From assembly GCF_017776525.1 (NCBI RefSeq), contig NZ_JACVEW010000017.1:20437-84436 (forward strand): a stretch of DNA of 64,000 bases, written 5' to 3'. A program made the position numbers and the translations under genes. This DNA comes from Marinobacterium alkalitolerans. Lineage in GTDB: Bacteria > Pseudomonadota > Gammaproteobacteria > Pseudomonadales > Balneatricaceae. The notes under the pieces were generated by a model. It was not told the origin of the DNA, searched no databases, and worked only from the letters and a program-made list of their open reading frames with translations. Below are positions 45,740-54,556 of this stretch, piece by piece (the stretch's first letter is position 1; each line of letters starts with the position of its first letter).

Positions 45740-46794
45740 AGCCACTATCGCATACACTTCTATTTATCCTGGCAACATTCAGCAGCCTGGCTGCAGCCGA
45801 AGAAGGCTCGGGCAAGCCGCAGGGCCTTCCGGCCGAAGTCATTCGCGTCGAAGCCCAGCAGCTGGATACCCGCATCAGTGCCGTTGGGGTGCTGGAAGCC
45901 AATGAATCCGTCATGCTCAGTCCAGAGCAGAGCGGACGCATCAGTCAGATCCTGTTTGACGAGGGTGAGCAGGTCAACGCCGGCCAACCCCTGATCAAGC
46001 TGGACAGCGCCATCTACGAAGCCGCACTTGAGCAGGCCCGTGCCCGTGTGCGATTGAGCCAGCTGGAATATGAGCGCTCCGAGAGCCTGCTGCAAAAGCG
46101 GGTCGGCTCCCAGACGGACCGTGATGGCAAGCTTGCACAGCTTCAGGTCGACCGTGCCGAGCTGGCGCTGGCCCAGACGCGACTGGACAAGATGACTGTC
46201 CGTGCACCCTTTGAAGGCACGCTTGGCCTGCGACAGGTAAGCCCGGGCGATTTTGTCAGCGTCGGTCAGTCACTGGTTGAACTGGCGGATACAAGTCGCC
46301 TGAAGGTGCAATTCAGTATACCCGAGCGTCACCTGGACAAGCTGAGCACTGGCCAGACCATCGACATCACGGTCGATGCGTTTCGCGCCACACCGCTGAA
46401 GGGCACTATTTACGCAATTGCCCCCTCCGTTAACCCCAACAGCCATAATGTTCAGGTTCGCGCACGCGTCCCCAACCCGGAGGGTACACTGAAGCCCGGC
46501 CTGTTTGTCCGCATCCTGATCCCGGTTGAACAGAATGATCATGCTCTGGTCGTGCCCGAACAGGCCCTGATTCTGGATGGTGACAAGACATTCCTGATGC
46601 GCATGAACGAGCAGCAGCAGGTCAGCCTGACCCCGGTCGAAACGGGTGCCCGCCGCTATGGCGAAGTTCAGATTGTCTCCGGCATAGAAGCGGGTGATGT
46701 CATCGTCACGGCGGGCCACCTGAAGCTGCGGCCGGGCATGCCCATCACGCCGGTATTCCCCACTCAAGAGACAGGTGAAGGCAAGGACGCATGA
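45736..46794 (+). CDS. RND efflux periplasmic adaptor (membrane fusion protein)
   Basis: 352 residues from the ATG at 45736. A signal sequence (MKPLSHTLLFILATFSSLAAAEE) is followed by a lipoyl half (VLEANESVMLSPEQSGRISQILFDEGEQVNAGQPLIKLD), a hairpin of two helices (about 90-150) and the second lipoyl half (VRAPFEGTLGLRQVSPGDFVSVGQSLVEL). Beta-barrel and membrane-proximal domains complete it. It links the inner-membrane pump to the outer-membrane channel. The frame is open further upstream, but that part overlaps tetR and lacks a signal peptide. Confidence 0.93.
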   Translation: MKPLSHTLLFILATFSSLAAAEEGSGKPQGLPAEVIRVEAQQLDTRISAVGVLEANESVMLSPEQSGRISQILFDEGEQVNAGQPLIKLDSAIYEAALEQARARVRLSQLEYERSESLLQKRVGSQTDRDGKLAQLQVDRAELALAQTRLDKMTVRAPFEGTLGLRQVSPGDFVSVGQSLVELADTSRLKVQFSIPERHLDKLSTGQTIDITVDAFRATPLKGTIYAIAPSVNPNSHNVQVRARVPNPEGTLKPGLFVRILIPVEQNDHALVVPEQALILDGDKTFLMRMNEQQQVSLTPVETGARRYGEVQIVSGIEAGDVIVTAGHLKLRPGMPITPVFPTQETGEGKDA

Positions 46795-49700
46795 TACTCT
46801 CCGATATCAGCATCAAACGCCCGGTTCTGGCGACCGTCATGAGTCTGCTCGTCCTGCTGGTCGGGCTGATCGCATACGACCGCCTGACAGTACGCGAGTA
46901 TCCCAAGATTGACGTGCCGGTCGTATCGGTCGAAACGGTCTATCCCGGTGCCAGCGCATCCATCATCGAGTCTCAGGTGACCAAGATCATCGAGGACTCT
47001 TTATCCGGCATCGAGGGGATCGATTACATCACTTCGATCAGCCGCTCTGAGGAGAGCAAGATCTCGGTCACCTTTGACCTCAAGCGTGACCCGGACGATG
47101 CCGCCAGCGAAGTGCGCGACCGTGTCGGCCGTGTGCGCGGCCAACTGCCGGACGACATCAACGAGCCGGTAGTGGCCAAATCCGAGGCCGATGCCCAGCC
47201 GATTATCTGGATCGCCCTGTCATCGGAAATCCATGACACCATGGAGGTGACCGACTACGCCGAAAACCGGGTCAAAGACCCGCTGCAGACGGTCCCCGGT
47301 GTTGCCAGTGTGATGATTGTTGGCGAACGGCGCTACGCCATGCGGATCTGGCTGGATCCTCAGAAAATGGCGGCCTACCGCATCGTGCCTCAGGACATTG
47401 AGGCGGCCCTGAGTGCACAGAATGTTGAGATCCCTGCCGGCCGAATTGAGAGCCGTGAGCGTGAGTTCACTGTCCTTGCGCAAACCGATCTGAATACCGT
47501 TGAAGAATTCGAGCGCGTTATTATTCGCAACGATGACGGCTATCCGGTGCGCATTCAGGACGTGGCTCGCGTTGAAATCGCCCCGGAATCGGAGCGCAAT
47601 ATTGCCCGTTTCAGCGGTGATACGGCGGTTGCACTGGGTGTTATCAAACAGTCTACGGCCAACCCGCTGGACGTTTCGGCCGGCGTGCGCAAGATGCTGG
47701 AAGAGATCGACCGCAACCTGCCGGAAGGCATGCATGCTCAGGTCGGCTACGACTCTTCACTGTTTATCGAAGAGTCTATCGACTCCGTATTTACCACACT
47801 CTGGCAAGCCGGCGTGCTGGTTGTGCTGGTCATTTTCTTCTTCCTGCGCAACGTGAAAGCGACGCTGATCCCGGTCGTTACCATCCCGCTGTCACTGATC
47901 GGCGCCTTCGCCATGATGGCCCTGATGGGTTTTTCCATCAACACGCTGACCCTGCTGGCACTGGTACTGGCCATCGGCCTGGTGGTGGATGATGCCATCG
48001 TGATGCTGGAGAATATTTATCGTCACGTGGAGGAAGGCCTGCCCCCCATTCAGGCAGCCTTCAAGGGTGCTCGCGAGATCGGCTTTGCGGTCATTGCCAC
48101 GACCGCCACGCTGGTCGCCGTGTTTGTTCCGGTCGCATTCAGTACCGGGCGCACCGGCAAACTGTTTACCGAATTCGCCCTGACACTGGCCGGCTCGGTC
48201 GTCGTCTCCACCTTCATTGCACTGTCCCTGTCGCCGATGCTCTGCTCACGTCTACTGCACCATGAAACACGGCACAGCGCGCTGTTCAATCTCATTGAAG
48301 GCTGGCTCAACGCACTCAGCCGTGGCTACCAGACACTGCTGGGCCGGGTGCTCCGCTCCCGTCTGCTGGCCATCGTCCTGATGGCGGCCAGCGCAGGTGC
48401 GGGCTACTTCTTCTACCAGCAACTCCCGCAGGAGCTTGCGCCTGTGGAGGACCGCGGCACCATCATGACCTTTTCAATCTCGCCGGAAGGCTCATCGGTC
48501 GACTATGTTGACCGCTATGCCCGTCAGGTTGAGCAGATCGTAGGCCAGGTCCCCGAAGGCATGTATTACTTCGGCGTGGTGGGTTTTCCGAGCGAAACCA
48601 ACTCGCTCACCTTCCTGCGACTGGAAGACTGGTCCGAGCGCGAGCGCAAGCAGCAGGCCATCACCGATAGCCTGACACCGCAGCTGTATGGCGGCGTCAC
48701 CGGTAACATGAGCTTTGCCATGAACCCGCCCTCACTGGGTCAGAGCATTATCTCCCGACCGGTCGAGTTCATCATTCAGACCACCGCGGGCTATGATGAG
48801 CTCAACGTCATTGCCAACCAGATGCTGGCGAAGATGGCCGAGAACCCGGGACTGGCACAGCCTGACACCGACCTGAAGCTCAACAAGCCTGAACTCAGCA
48901 TCACGCTGAACCGGGACAAGGTGTCTGACGTGGGCATCAATGTAGACAGCATTGGGCGTGCACTGGAAACCTTCATGGCCGGTCGCGACCTGACCCGCTA
49001 CAAGCAGGATGGCGAGCAGTACGATGTGATCCTGCAGCTGGATGACGCCAACCGCCGTGTGCCCGGTGACCTGACGGATCTCTATGTGCGCGGTGCCGAG
49101 GGCGACATGATTCAGCTGGCCAACCTGGTCGATGTGGAAGAAACCATTACCGCCAAGGAGCTTAACCACTTTGACAAGCTCAAGGCGGTCAAGATTCAGG
49201 CCATGCTGGCGCCCGGCTACAGCCTGGGTGAAGCGCTCACGTTCATGGAGCAGAGCCTGAAAGAGATCGCGCCGGATGCTCTCTACGACTACGCGGGCCA
49301 GTCCCGCGAATTCAAGGAGTCCAGCAATACGCTGCAGACCACCTTCGCGCTGGCACTGGTCTTTATCTTCCTGGTCCTGGCTGCCCAGTTCGAGAGCTTC
49401 AAGAACCCCTTGATCATCATGCTGGCCGTGCCGCCGGCACTGGCAGGCGCACTGGCCGCACTGCACTTTTCAGGCGGTTCGCTCAGTATCTACAGTCAGA
49501 TCGGTCTGGTCACGCTGATTGGTCTGGTGACCAAGCACGGCATTCTGATTATCGAGTTTGCCAACCAGCTGCAGGACCGGGGCGTAGCACTGCAGAAAGC
49601 CGTACTGGAAGCCGCTTCACTGCGCCTGCGCCCCATTCTGATGACCACGGGTGCCACCGTACTGGGTGCCATGCCGCTGGCAGTTGCATTTGGCGCGGGT

Positions 49701-49847
49701 GCCGAATCACGCCAGCAGATCGGCTGGGTCATTGTCGGCGGTATGCTGTTTGGTACCCTGCTGACATTGTTCATTATTCCAACCGTCTATAGTTATTTCG
49801 GGAAACGCAACTTTGTTCAGGTCGAGCCCGACCCTGCACATCGATAA
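46791..49847 (+). CDS. RND multidrug efflux pump, inner-membrane subunit
   Basis: 1018 residues, HAE-1 class. MILSDISIKRPVLATVMSLLVLLVGLIAYDRLTVREYPKIDVPVVSV is the typical start. TM4 has the proton-relay aspartates in LALVLAIGLVVDDAIVMLENIYRH, and TM10 carries the matching lysine in GLVTKHGILIIEFANQ. Two large periplasmic loops are present. It exports drugs or other amphiphiles using the proton gradient. The gene overlaps the adaptor by 4 bp and is followed 15 bp later by a TolC-type gene. Confidence 0.95.
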   Translation: MILSDISIKRPVLATVMSLLVLLVGLIAYDRLTVREYPKIDVPVVSVETVYPGASASIIESQVTKIIEDSLSGIEGIDYITSISRSEESKISVTFDLKRDPDDAASEVRDRVGRVRGQLPDDINEPVVAKSEADAQPIIWIALSSEIHDTMEVTDYAENRVKDPLQTVPGVASVMIVGERRYAMRIWLDPQKMAAYRIVPQDIEAALSAQNVEIPAGRIESREREFTVLAQTDLNTVEEFERVIIRNDDGYPVRIQDVARVEIAPESERNIARFSGDTAVALGVIKQSTANPLDVSAGVRKMLEEIDRNLPEGMHAQVGYDSSLFIEESIDSVFTTLWQAGVLVVLVIFFFLRNVKATLIPVVTIPLSLIGAFAMMALMGFSINTLTLLALVLAIGLVVDDAIVMLENIYRHVEEGLPPIQAAFKGAREIGFAVIATTATLVAVFVPVAFSTGRTGKLFTEFALTLAGSVVVSTFIALSLSPMLCSRLLHHETRHSALFNLIEGWLNALSRGYQTLLGRVLRSRLLAIVLMAASAGAGYFFYQQLPQELAPVEDRGTIMTFSISPEGSSVDYVDRYARQVEQIVGQVPEGMYYFGVVGFPSETNSLTFLRLEDWSERERKQQAITDSLTPQLYGGVTGNMSFAMNPPSLGQSIISRPVEFIIQTTAGYDELNVIANQMLAKMAENPGLAQPDTDLKLNKPELSITLNRDKVSDVGINVDSIGRALETFMAGRDLTRYKQDGEQYDVILQLDDANRRVPGDLTDLYVRGAEGDMIQLANLVDVEETITAKELNHFDKLKAVKIQAMLAPGYSLGEALTFMEQSLKEIAPDALYDYAGQSREFKESSNTLQTTFALALVFIFLVLAAQFESFKNPLIIMLAVPPALAGALAALHFSGGSLSIYSQIGLVTLIGLVTKHGILIIEFANQLQDRGVALQKAVLEAASLRLRPILMTTGATVLGAMPLAVAFGAGAESRQQIGWVIVGGMLFGTLLTLFIIPTVYSYFGKRNFVQVEPDPAHR

Positions 49848-49862
49848 GGGAAGCCAAGAATC

Positions 49863-51164
49863 GTGAAATTACTGAAGCAACATTGCATTCCGGTACTCAT
49901 CGCTGGTGCGCTGGCCACCGGCCAGGTTCAGGCGGCAGCACTGGCTGACCTGTACCGTCAGGCACTGGCCAACGATCCGCAGCTCAAGGCTGCCGAAGCC
50001 CGCTATCTGGCAGGCCAGGAAGCCCTGCCACAGGGTAAGGCCGGCCTGCTGCCGCAGGTCAGCGCCACCGGCAGTATCACACAGGCCGACAGCGGGCTGC
50101 TGGATCAGGAAGCAGATGATCGCGCCTGGCAGGTTTCTCTGGTTCAGCCCGTTTTTGATTCCGCCGCCTGGTATGGGTACCAGAAGAGCAAGATGGTGTC
50201 CCAGCAGGCTCAGCTGAACTACGATTTTGCCCAGCAGCAGCTGGTGTTGCGCACCGTCAATGCGTACCTCGGCGTGCTCAATGCCAGCAGCGCTCTGGAC
50301 ACGGCACGGGCGCAGGAGCGCGCATTGAAGCGACGCCTGGATCAGGTGAACGCCCAGTTTGATGTAGGTCTGATTGCCATCACCGACGTGCAGGAAGCCC
50401 AGGCTTCATTCGACAACGCCGTGGTACAACGCATTGATGCGGAAGGTGCACTGGCCAACAGCTATGAGGCACTGGAGCGCCTCAGCGGCCAGCCCGTCTC
50501 GGCAATTGATGCTCTGAAGGAAGACTACCCCATCAGCCCCATCAGCCCGCGTGACCCGACAGCCTGGCTGGAGAAGGCTCGTGAAGGCAATCTGGCACTG
50601 AAACTGAGCGAACTGGGCGTTGATATCAGCCGCCGAGATGCCCAGATCGCCCGTGCAGGACGTCACCCCAAGGTTCAATTGCAGGCCAATTATGGCTACA
50701 GCGAGTCTGAGTTTCAGGCTCAGGACTGGGATGACAACAGCGCGGTGGCCCTGACTTTCAGCATGCCGCTGTACACCGGTGGCGCCAACAGCTCCCGCGT
50801 ACGTCAGGCGGAACAGGGCGTGAATGCGGCCCGTTTTGACCATGAAGACCAGTACCGCACGGTTACGGAAGAGACGCGCTCTCTGCTGCGAGACCTTCAG
50901 ACCAGTGTTGAAAGTGTCAAGGCACGCCAGCAGAGCATCAAGTCACGGGAAACTGCGCTGCGGGCCACAGAAGAAGGCTTCAATGTGGGTACCCGCAACG
51001 TGGTCGATGTGCTGCAGGCCGAGCAGGCGCTGTATCAGGCACGACTGGACTACGCCACTGCGCGCTTCAACCACGTCTCCACCCTGTTCAGCTTCAAGCT
51101 GCAGCTGGGCACACTCAGCCCGGATGACCTGTACGCCCTCGATGAGTGGCTGGACGCAAGCTGA
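49863..51164 (+). CDS. TolC-family outer-membrane efflux channel
   Basis: 433 residues with a signal peptide (cleaved near GQVQAAAL). Two OEP repeats are visible: the first around ADLYRQALANDPQLKAAEARYLAGQEALPQGKAGLLPQVSATGS, and the second around EKAREGNLALKLSELGVDISRRDAQIARAGRHPKVQLQANYGYSE. The helical ends have NTRNVVDVL-like GTRNVVDVLQAEQALYQARLDYATARFN. It forms the outer-membrane tunnel of the tripartite pump encoded upstream. This is the last gene of the operon and is followed by a strong terminator. Confidence 0.93.
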   Translation: MKLLKQHCIPVLIAGALATGQVQAAALADLYRQALANDPQLKAAEARYLAGQEALPQGKAGLLPQVSATGSITQADSGLLDQEADDRAWQVSLVQPVFDSAAWYGYQKSKMVSQQAQLNYDFAQQQLVLRTVNAYLGVLNASSALDTARAQERALKRRLDQVNAQFDVGLIAITDVQEAQASFDNAVVQRIDAEGALANSYEALERLSGQPVSAIDALKEDYPISPISPRDPTAWLEKAREGNLALKLSELGVDISRRDAQIARAGRHPKVQLQANYGYSESEFQAQDWDDNSAVALTFSMPLYTGGANSSRVRQAEQGVNAARFDHEDQYRTVTEETRSLLRDLQTSVESVKARQQSIKSRETALRATEEGFNVGTRNVVDVLQAEQALYQARLDYATARFNHVSTLFSFKLQLGTLSPDDLYALDEWLDAS

Positions 51165-51179
51165 ACTCGCTCAAAGCAC

Positions 51180-51212
51180 AAAAAAGGGGCTGATACTCTC
51201 AGCCCCTTTTTT
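51180..51212 (+). terminator. Rho-independent terminator of the RND operon
   Basis: An AAAAAGGGGCTGA stem pairs with TCAGCCCCTTTTT (loop of about 5 bases, 51194-51198) and ends in seven T. A-rich 5' flanks would let it also act for the convergent gene at 51239. Confidence 0.95.
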
Positions 51213-51238
51213 TGTATCTGAACTCTCTTACAGCCGGG

Positions 51239-52030
51239 TCAATGCAGGGTCGGGTTGTCATCTTCCGATTCGGGAATAATCACCTGCCCCGAGCTGTCCA
51301 GTGCCAGCGCCCCCTCTTCCTGCGCCCGCTCCAGCAACTGCTGCAGCAGCATTTCGGTCAGATGCGCGCTGATCACCAAACCTGCCGGCGGGTCGCCTTC
51401 AAACAGGTCCTCATCAACCAGCCCATCAGGACGCAGCCCCAGCAGAAGCGGGTTTTCTTCAATCAAAGGGGCCAGATCCTCCGGCGCAAAGACGACATAG
51501 TCTGACGACACCTGCAGCGCCAGCTGGTAGGCATCATGCGGCGCCTCACCCAGGCGTTTCATGAACTCATTCTCGGCTGCGTTGAACAACAGGCTGAGTT
51601 GACTGTTTCCTCGTTGCTCGAAGTTGGGGCCTTCGACATCGCTGTAGTCAACACTGCGCACCTCGGGCACGTTGTCGAGCTCCCAGGCATCGACCAGGAT
51701 GCGGTCTTCCTCATCCACGGCCAGCCACTCTCGGTTTACCGCCACTGCCAGCAGCCCTTCCAGCGCGGCCGCGCAGATATTGCTGCAGATAATCACGCCA
51801 ACGCTGGGGTTTTCGACTTCCGCCGGATCCTCCACCAGTTCACCGGCACGGGCGGAAAGCAGCTTGGGGTCTTCCACCACGAGGGCGGCCAGATCAGCGG
51901 AGGAGAGGTTCAGCATCGACTGACACACACGGTGCGCCGTCAGGTAGGGTTCATGCTGACCATTGTCCTGCATGGCGCGCACGTAACGTTTACGGACGCG
52001 CTCCATCAGGTCTGCAAGCTGCTGGCTCAT
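51239..52030 (-). CDS. Uncharacterised acidic protein with an internal tandem duplication
   Basis: 263 residues from MSQQLADLM (52030; GAGGTG 3 bases upstream). I do not recognise a family. Two halves align by eye over about 110 residues. ADLAALVVEDPKLLSARAGELV and the following GVIICSNICAAALEGLL (about 45-95) match EDLAPLIEENPLLLGLRPDGLV and GLVISAHLTEMLLQQLL (about 184-233), each followed by LAVDEEDRILV or LALDSSGQVII. It is rich in Asp and Glu and has no signal peptide or transmembrane helix. It lies 25 bp after a second uncharacterised gene and downstream of dcd, probably in one transcript. Confidence 0.7.
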   Translation of the reverse strand: MSQQLADLMERVRKRYVRAMQDNGQHEPYLTAHRVCQSMLNLSSADLAALVVEDPKLLSARAGELVEDPAEVENPSVGVIICSNICAAALEGLLAVAVNREWLAVDEEDRILVDAWELDNVPEVRSVDYSDVEGPNFEQRGNSQLSLLFNAAENEFMKRLGEAPHDAYQLALQVSSDYVVFAPEDLAPLIEENPLLLGLRPDGLVDEDLFEGDPPAGLVISAHLTEMLLQQLLERAQEEGALALDSSGQVIIPESEDDNPTLH

Positions 52031-52055
52031 TGGCACCTCAGGCAAATGGGGAGGA

Positions 52056-52703
52056 TCAGTGAAGCGTAATACCCACAGGTTTTACGTCGTCTTTCAATTT
52101 GTCAAATGCATCTCGCAGCTGACGCAGCGGAATCAGGCCAAAATCGACCGGATCCCTGGGCAGATCACACCAGTCCAGCGCCCAGATACGGGTCATCAGT
52201 TCATATTCGCCAATCAGGGCATCGAGGAAGATCATGACCGCTTCAACCCTGGGGTCCATCTCGAGAATCCGGGGCGCATCCTGAAGATAGACGGTCAGCT
52301 GCATTTTGCCGTTGACCGTTTTGACGGAACACCAGAAATCATCAATATCACAAAACTCATCCCCCATGTTGACGCATGAGGGCACCGGGTCGTGACGGTG
52401 ATTGAAAGCACGGATGCTGATGCCATCGAGATTGGGGGCAGCCCCCACCAGACTCAATACGGAATGTATTGACTCCGGATAGCCGTCACAGCCGAAAATC
52501 ATCTCTACCGGACCTTCTTCATGTTCCTGTTCAAAATGGAACGTCAGGTTGCGGTCAATCTTCTGCAGACTGTCACGGTAGGTGTTCAGCAGATTCTCAG
52601 CATCGAACTGCATGCCCTGTTGGCTCTGCAGCAACTGGTCGAGCGTCTGCTCCAGACGCTGCCAGAACGCATTGATCTGTTCCAGGTCAGGTTTGAAAAT
52701 CAT
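52056..52703 (-). CDS. Uncharacterised soluble protein
   Basis: 215 residues, acidic and without signal or membrane segments. The stretch TFHFEQEHEEGPVEMIFGCDGYPESIHSVLSLVGAAPNLDGISIRAFNHRHD resembles a pattern (beta strand, then AAPxLxxWxIxAFR) I know from assorted hypothetical bacterial proteins without assigned function. Later parts (DDFWCSVKTVNGKMQLTVYLQ, VEAVMIFLDALIGEYELMTRIWALDW) fit the same group, with an aromatic-rich C-terminal region. It starts 26 bp after dcd and precedes the duplicated protein. No function is proposed. Confidence 0.7.
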   Translation of the reverse strand: MIFKPDLEQINAFWQRLEQTLDQLLQSQQGMQFDAENLLNTYRDSLQKIDRNLTFHFEQEHEEGPVEMIFGCDGYPESIHSVLSLVGAAPNLDGISIRAFNHRHDPVPSCVNMGDEFCDIDDFWCSVKTVNGKMQLTVYLQDAPRILEMDPRVEAVMIFLDALIGEYELMTRIWALDWCDLPRDPVDFGLIPLRQLRDAFDKLKDDVKPVGITLH

Positions 52704-52729
52704 GTATACCCAGCGTCACGAATGAATGT

Positions 52730-53296
52730 TCAAGTGCGAGGCACAACCACACCGGTCTGGCCCTGATATTTGCCCTTGCGGTCACGGTAGGAGGTTTCAC
52801 AGACCTCATCCGCACCCAGGAACAGCATTTGGGCCACGCCTTCATGCGCATAGATACGTGCAGGCAGCGGTGTTGTGTTGGAGAACTCGAGTGTCACGTG
52901 GCCTTCCCACTCCGGCTCGAGCGGTGTCACGTTGACGATGATGCCACAGCGGGCATAGGTGCTTTTGCCCAGACAGATGGTGAGCACATCGCGGGGAATG
53001 CGGAAGTATTCAACCGTCCGTGCAAGGGCAAACGAGTTGGGCGGAATGATGCAGACATCCGACTGGACATCGACAAAGCTGCCCTCATCGAAGTGCTTGG
53101 GATCAACGATCGATGAGTTGATATTGGTAAAAATCTTGAACTCATCGGCACAGCGCACGTCATAACCGTAGCTTGAAGTACCGTAGGACACGATCGGCTG
53201 ATCGTTCACCCGACGTACCTGGCCACCTTCAAACGGCTCAATCATGCCATGCTCGCTTGCCATGCGGCGAATCCAGCTGTCCGACTTAATACCCAT
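52730..53296 (-). CDS. dcd: dCTP deaminase
   Basis: 188 residues from [11 protein letters not shown], the standard family length; the upstream open frame runs through the apbC terminator and is not used. Key segments are [28 protein letters not shown], the catalytic region [32 protein letters not shown] with the active-site Glu, and the C-terminal [18 protein letters not shown]. It converts dCTP to dUTP for thymidylate synthesis. Two uncharacterised genes follow it closely. Confidence 0.97.
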   Translation of the reverse strand: MGIKSDSWIRRMASEHGMIEPFEGGQVRRVNDQPIVSYGTSSYGYDVRCADEFKIFTNINSSIVDPKHFDEGSFVDVQSDVCIIPPNSFALARTVEYFRIPRDVLTICLGKSTYARCGIIVNVTPLEPEWEGHVTLEFSNTTPLPARIYAHEGVAQMLFLGADEVCETSYRDRKGKYQGQTGVVVPRT

Positions 53297-53356
53297 GTTG
53301 CGTTCACCCTGAGACGGTCTGTTATGGATGCAGCCGGCTATTCTAACGGATTTGGA

Positions 53357-53391
53357 CAAAAAAAACCGCCCCGACGGAGGCGAAGGGGCGG
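53357..53391 (-). terminator. Rho-independent terminator of apbC
   Basis: A 7-bp GC stem (CCGCCCC at 53366-53372, GGGGCGG at 53385-53391) is followed on the minus strand by eight T. It lies 20 bp past the apbC stop codon and separates apbC from dcd. Confidence 0.9.
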
Positions 53392-53410
53392 ATAAATACA
53401 TCTCGCTGTA

Positions 53411-54508
53411 CTAATCAACTTCGACTGCGATATTGGGGATTGAGTTCCCCTCACTGCTGCGTTTTTTTGCCAACAAGGCCCCCGTCTTGCGCGCGATCTC
53501 ACGATAGCGTTCGGCATGGGTGCCGTTCGGGTCAGCCACGACCGAGGGCTTGCCACTGTCAGTCTGCTCGCGAATGGCCAGCGCCAGTGGCAGCTGCCCC
53601 AGCAGCTCTGTTTCATACGCCCGCGCGATGGACTCTCCCCCACCGGCTCCAAACAGGGCTTCTTCGTGGCCGCAGTTTGAGCAAATGTGAACACTCATGT
53701 TTTCAATGATGCCCAACACGGGAATGTCCACCTTGCGGAACATCTCAATCCCCTTGCGTGCATCCAGCAGCGCAATATCCTGAGGCGTGGTCACGATAAC
53801 AGCGGCCGTAACCGGCACGCGCTGCGCCAGTGTCAGCTGGATATCCCCCGTGCCCGGCGGCATATCGATCAGCAGGTAGTCCAGTTCGTCCCAGAGTGTC
53901 TGGTTCAGCAGCTGCTGCACGGCGCCGCTGACCATGGGGCCACGCCATACCATCGGAGTATTTTCATCCACCAGATAGCTCATGGACATGGACTGCACAC
54001 CATGGCGCTCAATGGGGCGAAAGTACTTTTCTTCTGCCGTTTCAGGCCGTTCGCCCTCAGGCACCCCCAGCATCATGCCCTGACTGGGCCCGTAAATATC
54101 CGCATCCAGAATACCGACCCGGGCACCTTCCGCCGCCAGCGCCAGCGCCAGGTTAACCGTGGTGGTTGATTTACCGACACCACCCTTGCCGGAGGCGACC
54201 GCAATAATGTTGCGCACGCCGGCCAGACCCGGCAGCTTGCGAGCGCTGGGGAAAGCCTCTATCTGCTGGCGGACGGCGACCTCCACCTGAGTGCCCGGAA
54301 AAGCCTCTTCAAGCCGCTGCGTCAACACCTGCTTGATGAGGTCATGCTGACTGCTGCAGGCAAAGGGCAATACCAGCTCAAGCGACAGTCGCGAGCCTTC
54401 AACTTTCAACTCTCCGATACACCCGGCCGAGACGTAGTCCTGCCCCAGCACCGGATCCACATAACCGGCAATAACAGCCTCAACGTGCTGAGCATTCAGC
54501 TCTGCCAT
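53411..54508 (-). CDS. apbC: Iron-sulphur cluster carrier ApbC (Mrp/NBP35 family)
   Basis: 365 residues. An N-terminal DUF59-like domain (about 1-85) is followed by a P-loop NTPase with AVASGKGGVGKSTTTVNLALALA, DADIYGPSQGMMLGV and DMPPGTGDIQLTLAQ. The Fe-S-binding CxxC lies in HICSNCGHEEALFG. It transfers Fe-S clusters to target proteins in an ATP-dependent way. AGGAG precedes the ATG by 6 bases. It is transcribed leftward after the LplT-Aas gene's start region but in its own unit, ending in a clear terminator. Confidence 0.96.
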   Translation of the reverse strand: MAELNAQHVEAVIAGYVDPVLGQDYVSAGCIGELKVEGSRLSLELVLPFACSSQHDLIKQVLTQRLEEAFPGTQVEVAVRQQIEAFPSARKLPGLAGVRNIIAVASGKGGVGKSTTTVNLALALAAEGARVGILDADIYGPSQGMMLGVPEGERPETAEEKYFRPIERHGVQSMSMSYLVDENTPMVWRGPMVSGAVQQLLNQTLWDELDYLLIDMPPGTGDIQLTLAQRVPVTAAVIVTTPQDIALLDARKGIEMFRKVDIPVLGIIENMSVHICSNCGHEEALFGAGGGESIARAYETELLGQLPLALAIREQTDSGKPSVVADPNGTHAERYREIARKTGALLAKKRSSEGNSIPNIAVEVD

Positions 54509-54556
54509 AACAACTCCTCACACCCGACGGCTTAATTCCTACCTATTTAGTCAAGA

